From Chara braunii (Eukaryota > Streptophyta > Charophyceae > Charales > Characeae): 24,015 bases of DNA. The DNA lies in NCBI GenBank assembly GCA_003427395.1, contig BFEA01000070.1:3731308-3755322 (forward strand), in the 5' to 3' direction. Both the position numbers and the translations under genes were made by a program. Below are positions 9,834 through 18,800 of the stretch, one piece after another (within the stretch, counting starts at the first letter, position 1; each line of letters starts with the position of its first letter). The notes below the pieces were generated by a model. That model saw nothing but the letters and a program-made list of their open reading frames with translations. It ran no database searches and was not told the DNA's origin.

Positions 9834-10376
9834 TTACAGTCTAACGGTTCTACAATTGGGCAACTTGTGGATCATCACCTTCCTGTCCCAATCGAATCGA
9901 GGTTGAGCAACCTCGAGGTAGTACATGCCTAGCAGCATATCGAATGATAGTTCGTCACTAACTAGGAACGAGATCTTGTGTCTCAGTTCCCCTCCTTCAT
10001 AAGAGAAGGTGCAGACTACGTCCTTGTGATAGTCTTGGACAATCATACTTTGCTTGTTGGCTACCGTAGATGCTACAAATTTGCTTAGCCGCTGCACTTG
10101 GTCCCCTAAGCGCAGCCTATCCCCACAAGCACGACTGATGAAGTTTCGTGTAGAGCCTATGCTTGCGAAGGCACCCACTTTGTGGCCACCTACATCCACC
10201 TTTACCACGAAATGTTCACCCTTAGGACCTTTGCTAATCATCGCCCAAAAGTCTCTAAAGTCCTTTCCTGACCACTCAGTTGTAATTCTTCTAGGGCTCA
10301 GACACATCTCTCGAACAGAGCATCGGTCGGTTCGAATGTGTCTGCGGGCGATGGATGGGTCACTAGCCTTGGCCAA
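9834..10376 (-). pseudogene. Aspartic protease region of element B
   Basis: The protease signature reads FASIGSTRNFIS where the family has D-S-G-S-T-R-N-F-I-S. The catalytic Asp is therefore lost, although the following GSTRNFIS is intact. The downstream conserved FDMLLGMYYLE (usually ILGMDWL) is present. A matching residue block HFVVKVDVGGHKVGA precedes the active site. The frame of about 180 residues has no internal stop. Confidence 0.78.
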
Positions 10377-10426
10377 CGCCTAAAGTGGTGAAGGCAATGT
10401 TACCACTTTAACACGAGTAAGAGCGG

Positions 10427-10978
10427 CTAACACTCCTCCTGGCCTGAGGTGTTTCCCTGCGAAGTGCTCGCAGAAGTACCACTAGGGTTTAAAGATAATC
10501 CTACCACGGTTGGAGAGGTTACCTTCGTGGTGACCTTCTTGCCTCGGCATGTCCTGGATGTGTGACCATAATTGCCACAGTTCAGACAGATACCCCTAGC
10601 AACTCGGTCCTTCCATACCTCGTAGTCTAAACCAAGTTTCACCCATGCGGGTGTTCCTTGGTCGCCCTGACCGTTGGACCGGCCTACCTTCTGCTTCCTG
10701 GTCCCCCGAACTTTTTCTTTGATGGGCGCTACGACTCCCCCATCCGAAGTCTCACTAGCCCCATCTTGCTCTGCTTCTTCCTCATAGTCAGGGAAGTCGT
10801 CAATCTCCGTCGCCTGGTCATTATCGTCGACGAACATGAGATTGCCCTTCTTCCTCCGGTCTTGGGGAAGTTTCTTCTTCCTACCATCTGTGTGACCCTG
10901 ATGAGCAGTCCCAAGCTTAGCCTCTATGTCTAACGCTTTCTTGCTGAAACTAGCACTAGCGGTGAACAGTGACCCCCA
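10427..10978 (-). pseudogene. Gag nucleocapsid end with CCHC zinc knuckle, element B
   Basis: The knuckle CLNCGNYGHTSRTC has the canonical CX2CX4HX4C spacing that binds viral RNA. It is preceded by acidic (DYEEEAEQDGASE) and basic stretches typical of a gag C-terminus. A stop ends the frame at 10427. Recognisable sequence ends at about 10978 beside a T run, so the matrix/capsid part of gag is missing. Confidence 0.78.
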
Positions 10979-11119
10979 CTATTTTTTTTTTTTTTGCTGT
11001 TGGTTTATTTGGTGTCCACTCTATGGATTGGTGACAAGTCTGGCGTAAAAGGTGTGGGACGTTTGTTATAATGACCCTGAAAAAATCCTGAAAATTTAGG
11101 GCTCTGTTAACCTCTTCTC
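10979..11119. other. Junction between elements B and C
   Basis: About 140 bp with a T run (10982-10994) and AT-rich sequence, between the truncated gag of B and the truncated RNase H of C. No LTR or polypurine tract was seen. It marks where two incomplete elements meet. Confidence 0.5.
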
Positions 11120-11416
11120 GCGCTCATATGTCGGCGCGACGACCTTCTCGCTAAGCAACCTACAAGACATGAATTCGACGGGCCGATACCCCTCTCCATT
11201 GTTTTGCTCGAGTACAACACAAATTCCATATTGGCTTGCGTAAATCATGACGATGAATCAGAGTGATGGGTCTGCATCTTTTAAGACCAGGTACTCCATC
11301 AGTGACTTCTTCAATTTCTTGAAGGCTGAGGTACAATCTTTGTCCCGATTCCATATTGATTCCTTCCTGGACAGCTTGCGCAGCGGTGCAACTATCATGG
11401 TGGAGTTTCGAACAAA
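11120..11416 (-). pseudogene. RT/RNase H junction and start of RNase H, element C
   Basis: Readable blocks are RKFVRNSTMIVAPLRKL, FKKLKKSLMEYLVLKDADPSL and, in another frame, QYGICVVLEQNNGEGYRPVE and MSCRLLSEKVVAPTYERE. These correspond to the connection subdomain and the first third of RNase H. The sequence departs from the family after TYERE near 11125, where element C is cut. The right edge is the left target-site copy of the inserted hAT-like element. Confidence 0.78.
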
Positions 11417-11469
11417 CTTCCGATCTGTGCGTCTGGAAATCAATTCAACGCGGGTTCCACATTGAAAGA

Positions 11470-11504
11470 TTCAACGCGCGTTGAAAGATTCAACGCGCGT
11501 TGAA
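11470..11504. repeat. Twin 16-bp palindromes in the left subterminal region of the hAT-like element
   Basis: TTCAACGCGCGTTGAA occurs at 11470-11485 and 11489-11504, a 19-bp period. Related TTCAACG/CGTTGAA motifs occur to the left at about 11443, to the right at about 11508-11525, and at the other end at about 12206-12275. hAT transposases bind clusters of short subterminal motifs, so these are candidate binding sites; that is inference. Confidence 0.8.
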
Positions 11505-11599
11505 TCCGCATTGAAACCCCGTTGAAAAGCCCGTTAGACAGGTAACAACGGGGTTCACGTTTCTTTTCTTTGTGGGCTAAAATAATCAAATATATTATA

Positions 11600-11601
<2 letters not shown>

Positions 11602-11635
<34 letters not shown>
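11602..11635. repeat. (TA)n microsatellite inside the hAT-like element
   Basis: An uninterrupted AT dinucleotide run of 34 bp. It is followed at once by a hairpin, GGTTGTAGA (11638-11646) with TCTACAACC (11657-11665), a perfect 9-bp stem with a 10-nt loop. Confidence 0.95.
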
Positions 11636-11638
<3 letters not shown>

Positions 11639-11849
11639 GTTGTAGATATTTTGAGGTCTACAACCCCATATTTTTTGATTCATTTTTTTAGCTTTAACTA
11701 TATATTTTTTAAATAAAAAACATAAACCAAATGAAAAAAACAACAACAAAAGACGAAATGAGTGTGTTTTGTTTTTGTTTTTTTTTAACTCAATGTATTT
11801 AAAAAAAAATCAAAAACTTAAAAACAACTAAAAAAAAGCAAAAAAGACG

Positions 11850-11941
11850 TGCACACACACATACACACACACACACACACACATGCACACACACACACAT
11901 ACCAACAATCACGAGCACACACACACTTACAAACACACATA
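11850..11941. repeat. (AC)n-rich tract inside the hAT-like element
   Basis: Interrupted CA repeats with TACACA and TGCACA breaks, then a second short run near 11915-11938. Confidence 0.9.
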
Positions 11942-12295
11942 CTTGCGGGTAGCTTTGGGGACGACAGGTGAGGCGGGCGGCAGGATGGGCCGGGCAGCAC
12001 GATGAGGCGGGTGAGGGAAGGGGGGTTGGGGCTCGTAGTGGTGTAGAGGGCTTCCGGGTAGGTTTGGGGACTCGTAGGGGGGGTCAAATTTTATGTTTTT
12101 TTTCGGGTTTTAGTGTTTGGGCACGTAGGGCCACGTGTCCAAGGCCCAACGCGCCCAATCCGTTCTTCAGGATTCGACAGCAGACCCCCGTTTTCCTGTT
12201 AAACGAGGTTCAACGGGGGTCCCGAGGCCGATTCAACGGGTTCAACGACGTTTAACGACGTCCGTTCCCCGTTGATCGGACACACAGCTTCCGAT

Positions 12296-13045
12296 AGCAA
12301 TTGGCTAATCCTAGGAACGACTGCAGTTCGGTCAACGTGTGCATGGTTGGCTAATCCCTGATTGCTCCTATCTTCACATCTTCCAGACGGATTCCATCTC
12401 CATCTAGTACGTGGCTTAAGCATAGTATTTGACGCTTGACCCACTCACACTTCGTCGGGTTCAATTTGAACTTTGCAGTCCGATCAAACGCAGATGTTGC
12501 TGGTGCTTTTCTGGAGTCTTACTAAAAATCAAAATATTGTCTAAAGAAACGACTACGAACTTGTTTAACCATTTGTGGAAGACGTCTTTCATGCATCCCT
12601 AAAAGGTAGCAGGGACATTCGTTAGGCCAAACGACATGACCACGAATTCGTACTGGCCATAGCGGGTTCTAAAGGTCGTCTTATGCTGGCCTTCAAACTG
12701 TACCTCTATCGAATGGTATCCCGATTTCAAGTCAATATTGCAGAGACACTTGCATCCGTGCACCCTATCCAAGAGGTCGTCTATTCTCAGCAATGGTAAG
12801 GCATTCTTAATGGTAACTTCGTTGAGTCCCCTATAGTCAATGCACATATGCAGTTTGCCCTCTTTCTTCGACACAAACAAAACTGGTGAGCCGTACGGTG
12901 AGGAACTAAGCTTTATCCACCCTTTTTCGAGCCGTTCGTCGAGCTACCTGTGCAACTCATCTAACTCCATGGGAGACATAGGATATATGGGGCCCTTGGG
13001 AGTCTTGCTACCGGGCTTCATCTCAATCCGGTGATTTATTTATTT
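12296..13045 (-). pseudogene. Reverse transcriptase of element C
   Basis: The frame at 12599-12880 reads [31 protein letters not shown] and [22 protein letters not shown]. To the right, PIYPMSPMELDELHR and [16 protein letters not shown] give the fingers region, with one stop between them. To the left, the active-site box reads VSLDNILIFSK, so the second Asp of YxDD is Asn. The thumb and connection follow after a frameshift near 12465 with a Trp-to-stop change at about 12355. The far left end abuts the right target-site copy of the hAT-like element. Confidence 0.85.
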
Positions 13046-13447
13046 CCCTATCAACTACAATTGTTGGAGCCTCTCCCAAATCAGCGAACTCTCGCAGTAA
13101 ACTCTCTACTTCGGTGGTGTCTTCTCCTCCTCCTTTTTGTGCTCGCTACCCGGCCGCACGTAGGTTATGAATACTTGGTCAACTACATTGCTTTTAACCA
13201 TGTGCCTGACGAACGCGGGGGCAATCATGCAACAGAGGGACAAACTGGACTCTACTCCGGACTCATGGAACAGTTGCACTTTCTTCTTGTTACCTTCGGG
13301 GCTGGGCAGGCAGCACTCGTGCTCGCCCACTTTCATCAGCCCTCGCTGGCTCTCCCCAATCTGTCCCTTGAATCAAATTGAAGGGAAGGCTATCCTCCAC
13401 TAAGCCTTTCTCCACCTTAGTCCCCACCTCCAACAGGAAGTATGCCT
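13046..13447 (-). pseudogene. Protease-RT linker, element C
   Basis: A frame includes AFVRHMVKSNVVDQVFITYV and SEHKKEEEKTPPK before running into the RT segment MKPGSKTPKGPIYPM. It is a spacer with no catalytic motif and several stops. Confidence 0.6.
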
Positions 13448-14235
13448 TTACCCCTCAACATAGTTACTCACAATCATCTCCCTGTTGTCGGTGAGTTTGC
13501 TAACTTCTGCAACCCGCTCATCCAACTTCTTTACCTTCATTCCGAGGTGCATCTTCTGCAACCGTCTTCGGCTAATGTGGCCACGCGTAGATCCACTATC
13601 AACTAACACACCTACTTGTTCTCTACAAATCTCTACATCAGCTATTATTAGTTTCCCTTTAGTCTTCTTCTTCATTTCAGCCCAAGCTTGGCCACAAGTG
13701 CTCAACTCATCACCGATGCATGCGAGGGAACCACCCAGAGCGACCCTAACACAAGCGGTCTTTGGACAACTACTTGGGTGGGGGACTACATCAGTCTCTG
13801 CCATGGGGGCCTTAAGACAGGAGGGGGCCTGCTCAACGCGAGCTTCTATCTGTCTGTCCGAGTTTGAAGGCCCAGCAGGAGCAACTACGACTCCTGCTGG
13901 TTGTTCCCTTTTGGGTAGCAGTAAACAAACAATATGGTTAGGGTCACCACATTTCAAGCACTGGTTGGTAGTAAGCCTTTTCTGCCACAATGATTGTTCG
14001 ATGCCTGTTTCCTTCCCAGGCTCTCCTTCAACAATCCCTGGATATGGTGGTCATGGTCAACGCCCTCTACCTCTTCCACTTGTGGATGGAGAACCACATC
14101 CACCTTGCGGTGAACCATTACCCCTACCTCCCGCATAATAGCTACCTTAGCTACTACTCCTGTGGCAGCCACGTCCTCTACCTCCACCTCTTCCTCGACC
14201 TCCTCTTCCTCGTCACCCTCCCCCGTGGGCTACAA
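13448..14235 (-). pseudogene. Gag C-terminus (RGG stretch, zinc knuckle) and protease of element C
   Basis: The protease signature VDSGSTRGHISRRRL retains the catalytic DSG. Upstream, CLKCGDPNHIVCLLL keeps CX2CX4H of a zinc knuckle but has lost the last Cys at the right spacing. Further upstream (about 14160-14215) one frame reads RGRGGRGRGGGRGRG, an arginine-glycine box as found in RNA-binding gag tails. The acidic EEVEVEDV reading in the neighbouring frame is only the shadow of this G/A-rich tract. A stop at 13448 and shifts around the knuckle break the frame. Confidence 0.75.
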
Positions 14236-14940
14236 CAGCCGAATAGTCCCTTCCCTGGGCCAATCGGGTGCTGTTCGAGTCTTCTAGTCCATAATCTATG
14301 TTCTCATAGGGTAGTGCTTCGACTCCCCCTCCCTCAAATGTGACCAGAAGACTATCCTTCCCCTCTATACTACCAGATATTGTTATATTCTTCCAACGAC
14401 CTCCTTTTTGCAGGTCCTTCCAATAATGGCAATAGTTTGCCTCTTGGAGGAAGGCGGTCGGGTCTACAACTATCTTACTACACTTCTCGTACGTCATGCC
14501 CTCTTCCTTGGTTCGAGGATACTGTTGGCTTCGATGGGGATCGGGAGGTGCTCATGCGAAGTTGTTCAGGACCTATGTGGGAGTGACACCGTGACCGGGG
14601 CACTATAGGAGTTCGTCCATAGCGGCCTTTAGTATCTATACACTTTTCCATTTCCGATCGACTATATTGAGGATTAAATGCTCTGTACGCCGGGCCAGGT
14701 TTTTGTCCTCGAATCAGTTCCTTAAGGCCTTGAAGATATCCTCAATGTGGGTCTGTTGGGAGTAATCTACCATCGACGAGCAGCCCCCCTCCTTTACTAA
14801 GGAGATAGCGAAGTTTGCAGCATGCCCTTCGAGGCATGAACTGGCCACCAAGACACGGTCCCATGTGCGCTTCCCATTGGTAGAAGTTTTCCTCCTCCTT
14901 CCCGTTGTAAGTCCAGGGGATCTTCACTTTCATCTTTTCT
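14213..14940 (-). pseudogene. Capsid-like gag region of element C
   Basis: Segments KVKIPWTYNGKEEENFYQW and EAHMGPCLGGQFMPRRACCKL (14742-14933), then EDKNLARRTEHLILN and KWKSV, then MTYEKCSKIVVDPTAFLQEA and CHYWKDLQKGGRWKNITI (14213-14497). Aromatic residues around FYQW and the position between leader and zinc knuckle suit the retrotransposon gag capsid domain. Assignment rests on position and general resemblance, not on a motif with catalytic residues. At least three stops interrupt it. Confidence 0.6.
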
Positions 14941-15090
14941 CTCCTTTCTCCCCCTTCAAGCTATCTTTCTTCCCCCTTCCATCTCCTCCTTTTTTCGGGT
15001 GTTTGCCTTTCTTCCCATCATCGCCACAATCATCTCCACCATGTCCACCTCCACTGGCGCCACCAACTCTTACCGCGGTGACAACCTCAA

Positions 15091-15628
15091 CTACCTTCTT
15101 GGTAAAGATATCCTCTAACTGTTGTGCATAATCCCCGGTTCGTTCATCTATGCTATGGGCAGAGGCACATAGGAAATTATTCCGCGAGCCTTTGAATTCG
15201 GTGTGCTCCTCGTCCTAGCAGCGAGCTCGTGGGCCGTGTGGAGTAGTGCGTCAACCACAAGAGCCCGAATCTCCTTACACTCACGAACTTGCTCTCTTTG
15301 TGCCTAGAGCCTCCGCTGAATCTCTTCCCCTTCAGCCTTCAGCGTCCTTTTCTACTCCACTACCTTCTTGGTGAAGATATCCTCTAATTGTCGTTCTTAA
15401 TCCCCAGTTCGTTCATCTATGCTATGGGCAGAGGCACATAGGAAATTATTCCACGAGCCTTTGAATTCGGTGTCCTCCGCCTCCTAGCAGCGACCTCGTG
15501 GGCCGTGTGGAGTAGTGCGTCAGTCACAGGAGCACCATTATCCTTCCACTCACCTACTTGCTCTCTTTGAGCCCGGAGCCTCCGCTGAATCTCTTCCCCT
15601 TCAGCCTTAAGCCTCCCTTTCTCCTCCA
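15091..15628 (-). repeat. 269-bp tandem duplication within gag of element C
   Basis: Unit 1 begins CTACCTTCTTGGTAAAGATA at 15091 and unit 2 begins CTACCTTCTTGGTGAAGATA at 15360, with near-identical sequence through CTCCGCTGAATCTCTTCCCC in each. Because 269 is not a multiple of three, the duplication itself throws gag out of frame. The two units differ by scattered substitutions and small indels, so the event is not recent. Confidence 0.9.
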
Positions 15629-16284
15629 TCTCTGCCCTTTCTTCGTCAGAAGCCATTGATGCATTTCGTGTTCTCTCTCTTGTATCATCAATTTCTTCTC
15701 AGCTTCATCCTCTGCAGCCTCCAACTTTGCTATGGACTTTGTCCTGTCCGCCTCCGTCTCATCCGCCCATTCGTCTTTTGAAAACCCAAACTTCTGCATC
15801 CATGTCTGGGTGTTAACTGGGTAGAGAGGCAACTGACTGGATTCTCCCCTTTTAGTACACCTTTCCAGCCCTGCCTTTGGGATCCTCCAACCTCTCCTCC
15901 TCTTCTTCTTCTTCTTCCTCTGCGACTTCATCCTGCTGTTTTTGTTTCTCCAACATTCTCAGCTTCTCCTCCAACAAAACTCTTCTCTCCTTCTCCAATC
16001 TTTCTTTGTCTTCTTCTTTCTTCTTCGTTTGCTACTCCTCCTCCTCCTCGTTCTTCTTCTCCGCCAGCCTCCTATCAATTTCCGCCTTTTGTTCAGCGAT
16101 ATAAGGCGGGGTGGACGCTCCGGATCGACTCACGACATACATGCCAAGGGTCCAATTGAACACCAAAGGAAAGAGGAAACGGAGCAGTGGGCCCCATATA
16201 ACTGGCAGGGCCAAGAAGCAGAACATCGGGTAGTTGTTCATGGCGAAGGTCAGCACAAGTAAATTGACTTCGCCTCCTCACCAA
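15417..16284 (-). pseudogene. Gag N-terminal coiled-coil region of element C (downstream copy)
   Basis: A start ATG (16140-16142) opens MYVVSRSGASTPPYIAEQ, then AEIDRRLAEKKNEEEEE and, past a stop, a long K/E/L heptad-like stretch (EKERRVLLEEKLRMLEKQK, then a run of Glu). After a frameshift near 15880 the frame continues as MQKFGFSKDEWADETEADRT, KLEAAEDEAEKKLMIQERE and, after another shift, EEKGRLKAEGEEIQRRLRAQ. This predicts an extended coiled coil, as in the gag-like proteins of some streptophyte gypsy elements. I know no enzymatic role for it; particle assembly is inferred. Confidence 0.6.
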
Positions 16285-17770
16285 GTAGACCTACTCTTCA
16301 ACACTTAACAGTCCTCAACACTTGCATTAATCCTAACCTAAATCGTTGTCTGACTATCTAATCCCCTCCCCTCACGCCGTCACTACAGCTTACCTACGAG
16401 ACTGGTGGCCAACCAGCTGTTTAAGGACTGTTAGCACAAGCCTCGGGAATTATTTAACGATGCAAACACGACGTCGTTGGTGGCCACGACGTCTATCAGC
16501 GCAAACCTCAGGAATTATTTAACGACGCAAACACGACGTCGTGGCCTCCAACGGAAGGTTTGCTCTCAAGACGTAGACACATTCCTCATTGTGCGCCACA
16601 GGGTTAGCGTATAACTACCACCAGATAGGCTGCCAGCCGGTCAATACCAGTACTTGGGGGATCTTTGTGGCCTCCTCCCCTGATGGACGTCGTCTCACCC
16701 CTACTTTGCATGTGCGCTAGCCAGCTGCTGAATCTCTATCAGACCTACAACTTTGCTATGAACTTTGTCCTGTCCGCATCCGTCTCATCCGCCCATTCGT
16801 CTTTTGAAAACCCAAACTTTTGCATCCATGTTTGGGTGTTAACTGGGTAGAGAGGCAGCTGACTGGAATCTCCCCTTTCAATACACCTTTCCAGCCCTGT
16901 CTCTGGAATCCTCCAACCTCTCCTCCTCTTCTTCTTCTTCTTCCTCTACGTCTTCATCCTGCTGCTTTTGTTTCTCCAGCATTCTCAGCTTCTCCTCCAA
17001 CAAAACTCTTCTCTCCTTCTCCAATCTTTCTGTATCCTCTTCTTTCTTCTTCGTTTGCTACTCCTCCTCTTCCTCGTTCTTCTTCTCCGCCAGCCTCCTA
17101 TCGATTTCGGCTTTTTGTTCAGCGGTATAAGGCGGGGTGGATGCTCCGGATCGACTCACGACATGCACGCCAAAGGTCCGGTTGAACACCGAAGGAAAGA
17201 GGAAACGGAGCAGTGGGCCCCAGATAACTGGCAGGGCCAAGAAGCAGAACATCGGGTAGTCATTCATGGCGAAGGTCGGCACAGGTAAATTGACTTCGCC
17301 TCCTCACCAAGTAGACCTACTCTTCAACACTTAACACTCCTCAACACTTGCATTAATCCTAACCTAAATCAGGGTCTGACTATCCAATTCCCTCCCCTCA
17401 CGCCGTCACTACAACTTACCTACGAGACTGGTGGCCAACCAGCTGTTTAAAGTCTGTCAGCACAAGCCTCAGGAATTATTTAACGACGCAAGCACGACGT
17501 CGTTGGTGGCCACGACATCTATCAGCGCAAACCTCAGGAATTATTTAACAACGCAAACACGACATCGTGGCCTCCAACGGAAGGTTTGCTCTCAAGACGT
17601 AGACACATTCCTCATTGTGCGCCACATGGTTAGAGTATAACTACCACCAGATGGGCTGCCAGCCGGTCAATACCAGTACTTGGGGGATCTTTGTGGCCTC
17701 CTCCCTTGGTGGGCCTCGTCTCACCCCTACTTTGCATGTGCGCTAACCAGCTGCTGAATCTCTATCAGAC
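15719..17770 (-). repeat. 1,026-bp tandem duplication of gag start and leader, element C
   Basis: Two units, about 15719-16744 and 16745-17770. Matching landmarks keep an offset of 1,026 bp: CTCCAACTTTGCTATG versus CTACAACTTTGCTATG, ATCCTCCAACCTCTCC, and the CAGACCTACAAC ends. The length is a multiple of three. Each unit carries the gag N-terminus plus the leader before it. In the upstream unit the gag ATG reads GTG, so only the downstream copy keeps the start. Confidence 0.93.
16441..16565 (-). repeat. 65-bp direct repeats in the leader (downstream unit)
   Basis: CCTC(G/A)GGAATTATTTAACGA(T/C)GCAAACACGACGTCGT occurs at 16441 and 16506. The same pair recurs in the other 1,026-bp unit at about 17467 and 17532. 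Each contains the palindrome ACGACGTCGT or a close variant. Confidence 0.85.
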
Positions 17771-18058
17771 CTACAACTCCTCACTGCGTCAGCTCCAGTT
17801 CGGTCGCATGCCGGTCAGTACCGGCCTTAGGGCTAGACACGTTGTTTTACGAGCGCCCGCCGCTCTTGCCCATGCTCCCTACTGGGGGTGATACATCCAG
17901 CTGCCGAGCAGCTAGAACTCCTCACTACATCTTGTCGACTTTCAGTCGCACGCCGGTCAGTACCAATCTCAGGGGTAGACGAGTTTTTTTACGAGTGCCT
18001 GCCGCTTATGCATGTGCTTCTTACTTTGCCTAAAGATACATCCAGCTGGCGAGTTCCT
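17640..18058 (-). repeat. 141-bp degenerate tandem repeats in the element C leader
   Basis: Units begin CTCCTCACTGCGTCAG at 17777 and CTCCTCACTACATCTTG at 17918. Each holds GCCGGTCAGTACC, an ACGAGYGCCYGCCGCT block and an ATACATCCAGCTG end. A more diverged relative of the unit precedes them (about 17655-17760, with GCCGGTCAATACC) and recurs in the other long unit. 141 is a multiple of three, but all frames contain stops. Confidence 0.8.
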
Positions 18059-18409
18059 ACCCTAGACCTAGACTCACATTCATGCAGACTCGACAATTCG
18101 GATGCAACCTGACGATGCCAACCGAAACCCTAATTGCAGCAGAGGTCACTAGGAAAGTGTGTGGGAAGGTACCACTCACAACAAAACAAATTGCAAAAGC
18201 ACAAGGCCCCGCCAAGAAGCACTTCACTAGGTCTTCAATCGCTCCATCGGTGATGCTCCACGATGGCATGAACGCTCCTCAACTCGTGCCCCTCCTCCTT
18301 TGGCCCTCAACTCACTGAGACCCCAATTTCCTTTTTTTTTTCTTTTTTTTTTGTCCGCCAGCCTTCTTCTTGCCAGCGCCTCAACTCCGCGCGGATGCAG
18401 CGGGAACCA
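18059..18409 (-). other. Untranslated leader of element C next to the primer-binding site
   Basis: No convincing frame. Two T runs (18331-18339 and 18343-18352) appear as A runs in the minus-strand leader. CTCAACTC(A/C/G) is repeated at about 18278, 18307 and 18381. Confidence 0.5.
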
Positions 18410-18421
18410 GCTCTGATACCA
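18410..18421 (-). other. Primer-binding site for initiator tRNA-Met
   Basis: The minus strand reads TGGTATCAGAGC, the exact complement of the 3' end of plant initiator tRNA-Met including CCA. It lies one base from the LTR end, so it marks minus-strand DNA priming and fixes the 5' end of element C. Confidence 0.9.
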
Positions 18422-18422
18422 C

Positions 18423-18800
18423 TGAGATGAGCCAAGTACTTGTCAAGCACCTCGCATACATCAATGAAAATGCACATGAGAGTTCACACGTGAGAAGCCA
18501 AACCGAGATACAATCAACACATGAAGATGTCTCCAAAATTATTATCAATATACAAGAAATGCTCGTCTCCAGCAGCTCCGCCGTGCACACACACAGAACT
18601 GATCTCAACCAGATGGCGACTATAGCTCCTCGCTCTCCTTCCTACAGTCTTGCTCTTCTCTCTAACTTGGCCCGCTCTGCCTCACTCTCTCTCTCTCAGA
18701 CCAGATCGTAGCCCTGGATACACCGACTCCGGTAAGCCTAGACATGGCGGCTATAGCCGCCCTACTCCCGTGCTACCTCCAACCTAACTTTGGAGTAACT
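18423..18800 (-). repeat. 5' LTR of element C (right end approximate)
   Basis: The left boundary TGAGATGAGCC begins at 18423 (CA at the LTR 3' end on the minus strand), one base from the primer-binding site. The right end cannot be fixed without a second copy and may lie anywhere from about 18735 to 18880. The LTR contains a CT-rich block near 18690-18705. Confidence 0.65.
18746..18761. repeat. Perfect 16-bp palindrome
   Basis: GGCGGCTATAGCCGCC is identical on both strands. It lies in or close to the U3 end of the element C LTR, where a regulatory-protein site would be plausible; no function is shown. Confidence 0.8.

Larger units (their letters stand above)
11417..12295. mobile_element. Non-autonomous hAT-like DNA transposon with 8-bp target duplication
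   Basis: The element proper is 11425-12287 (863 bp). Its ends are 11-bp imperfect inverted repeats, CTGTGCGTCTG on the left and CTGTGTGTCCG (minus) on the right. They are flanked by identical 8-bp copies of CTTCCGAT at 11417-11424 and 12288-12295. The duplication fits the hAT preference for T at position 2 and A at position 7. Reading across with one copy removed restores the gypsy RT linker frame (ANCYRKFVRN), which confirms the boundaries. There is no transposase frame. Inside are a (TA)n tract, an (AC)n-rich tract and subterminal palindromes. Confidence 0.88.
11120..18800 (-). mobile_element. Ty3/gypsy element C, 5' part only, interrupted by a hAT-like element
   Basis: From right to left (minus strand): 5' LTR, initiator-Met primer-binding site, repeat-rich leader, gag with coiled coil, capsid-like segment, RGG stretch, degenerate zinc knuckle, protease, RT, and the beginning of RNase H. 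It stops near 11120; integrase and 3' LTR are missing. The length between primer-binding site and protease (more than 4 kb) is large for gypsy and is due partly to tandem duplications. Stops and frameshifts are frequent. Confidence 0.85.

Noticed and set aside
11417-12295. Classification of the 863-bp element as Mutator-like (9-bp duplication).
   Set aside because: The ninth base differs between flanks (A versus G), and removing exactly 8 bp restores the gypsy frame.
15877-17288. Plus-strand frames rich in Ser/Leu/Phe, which could pass for membrane proteins.
   Set aside because: They are the antisense of the K/E-rich gag coiled coil on the minus strand, duplicated with the 1,026-bp unit.
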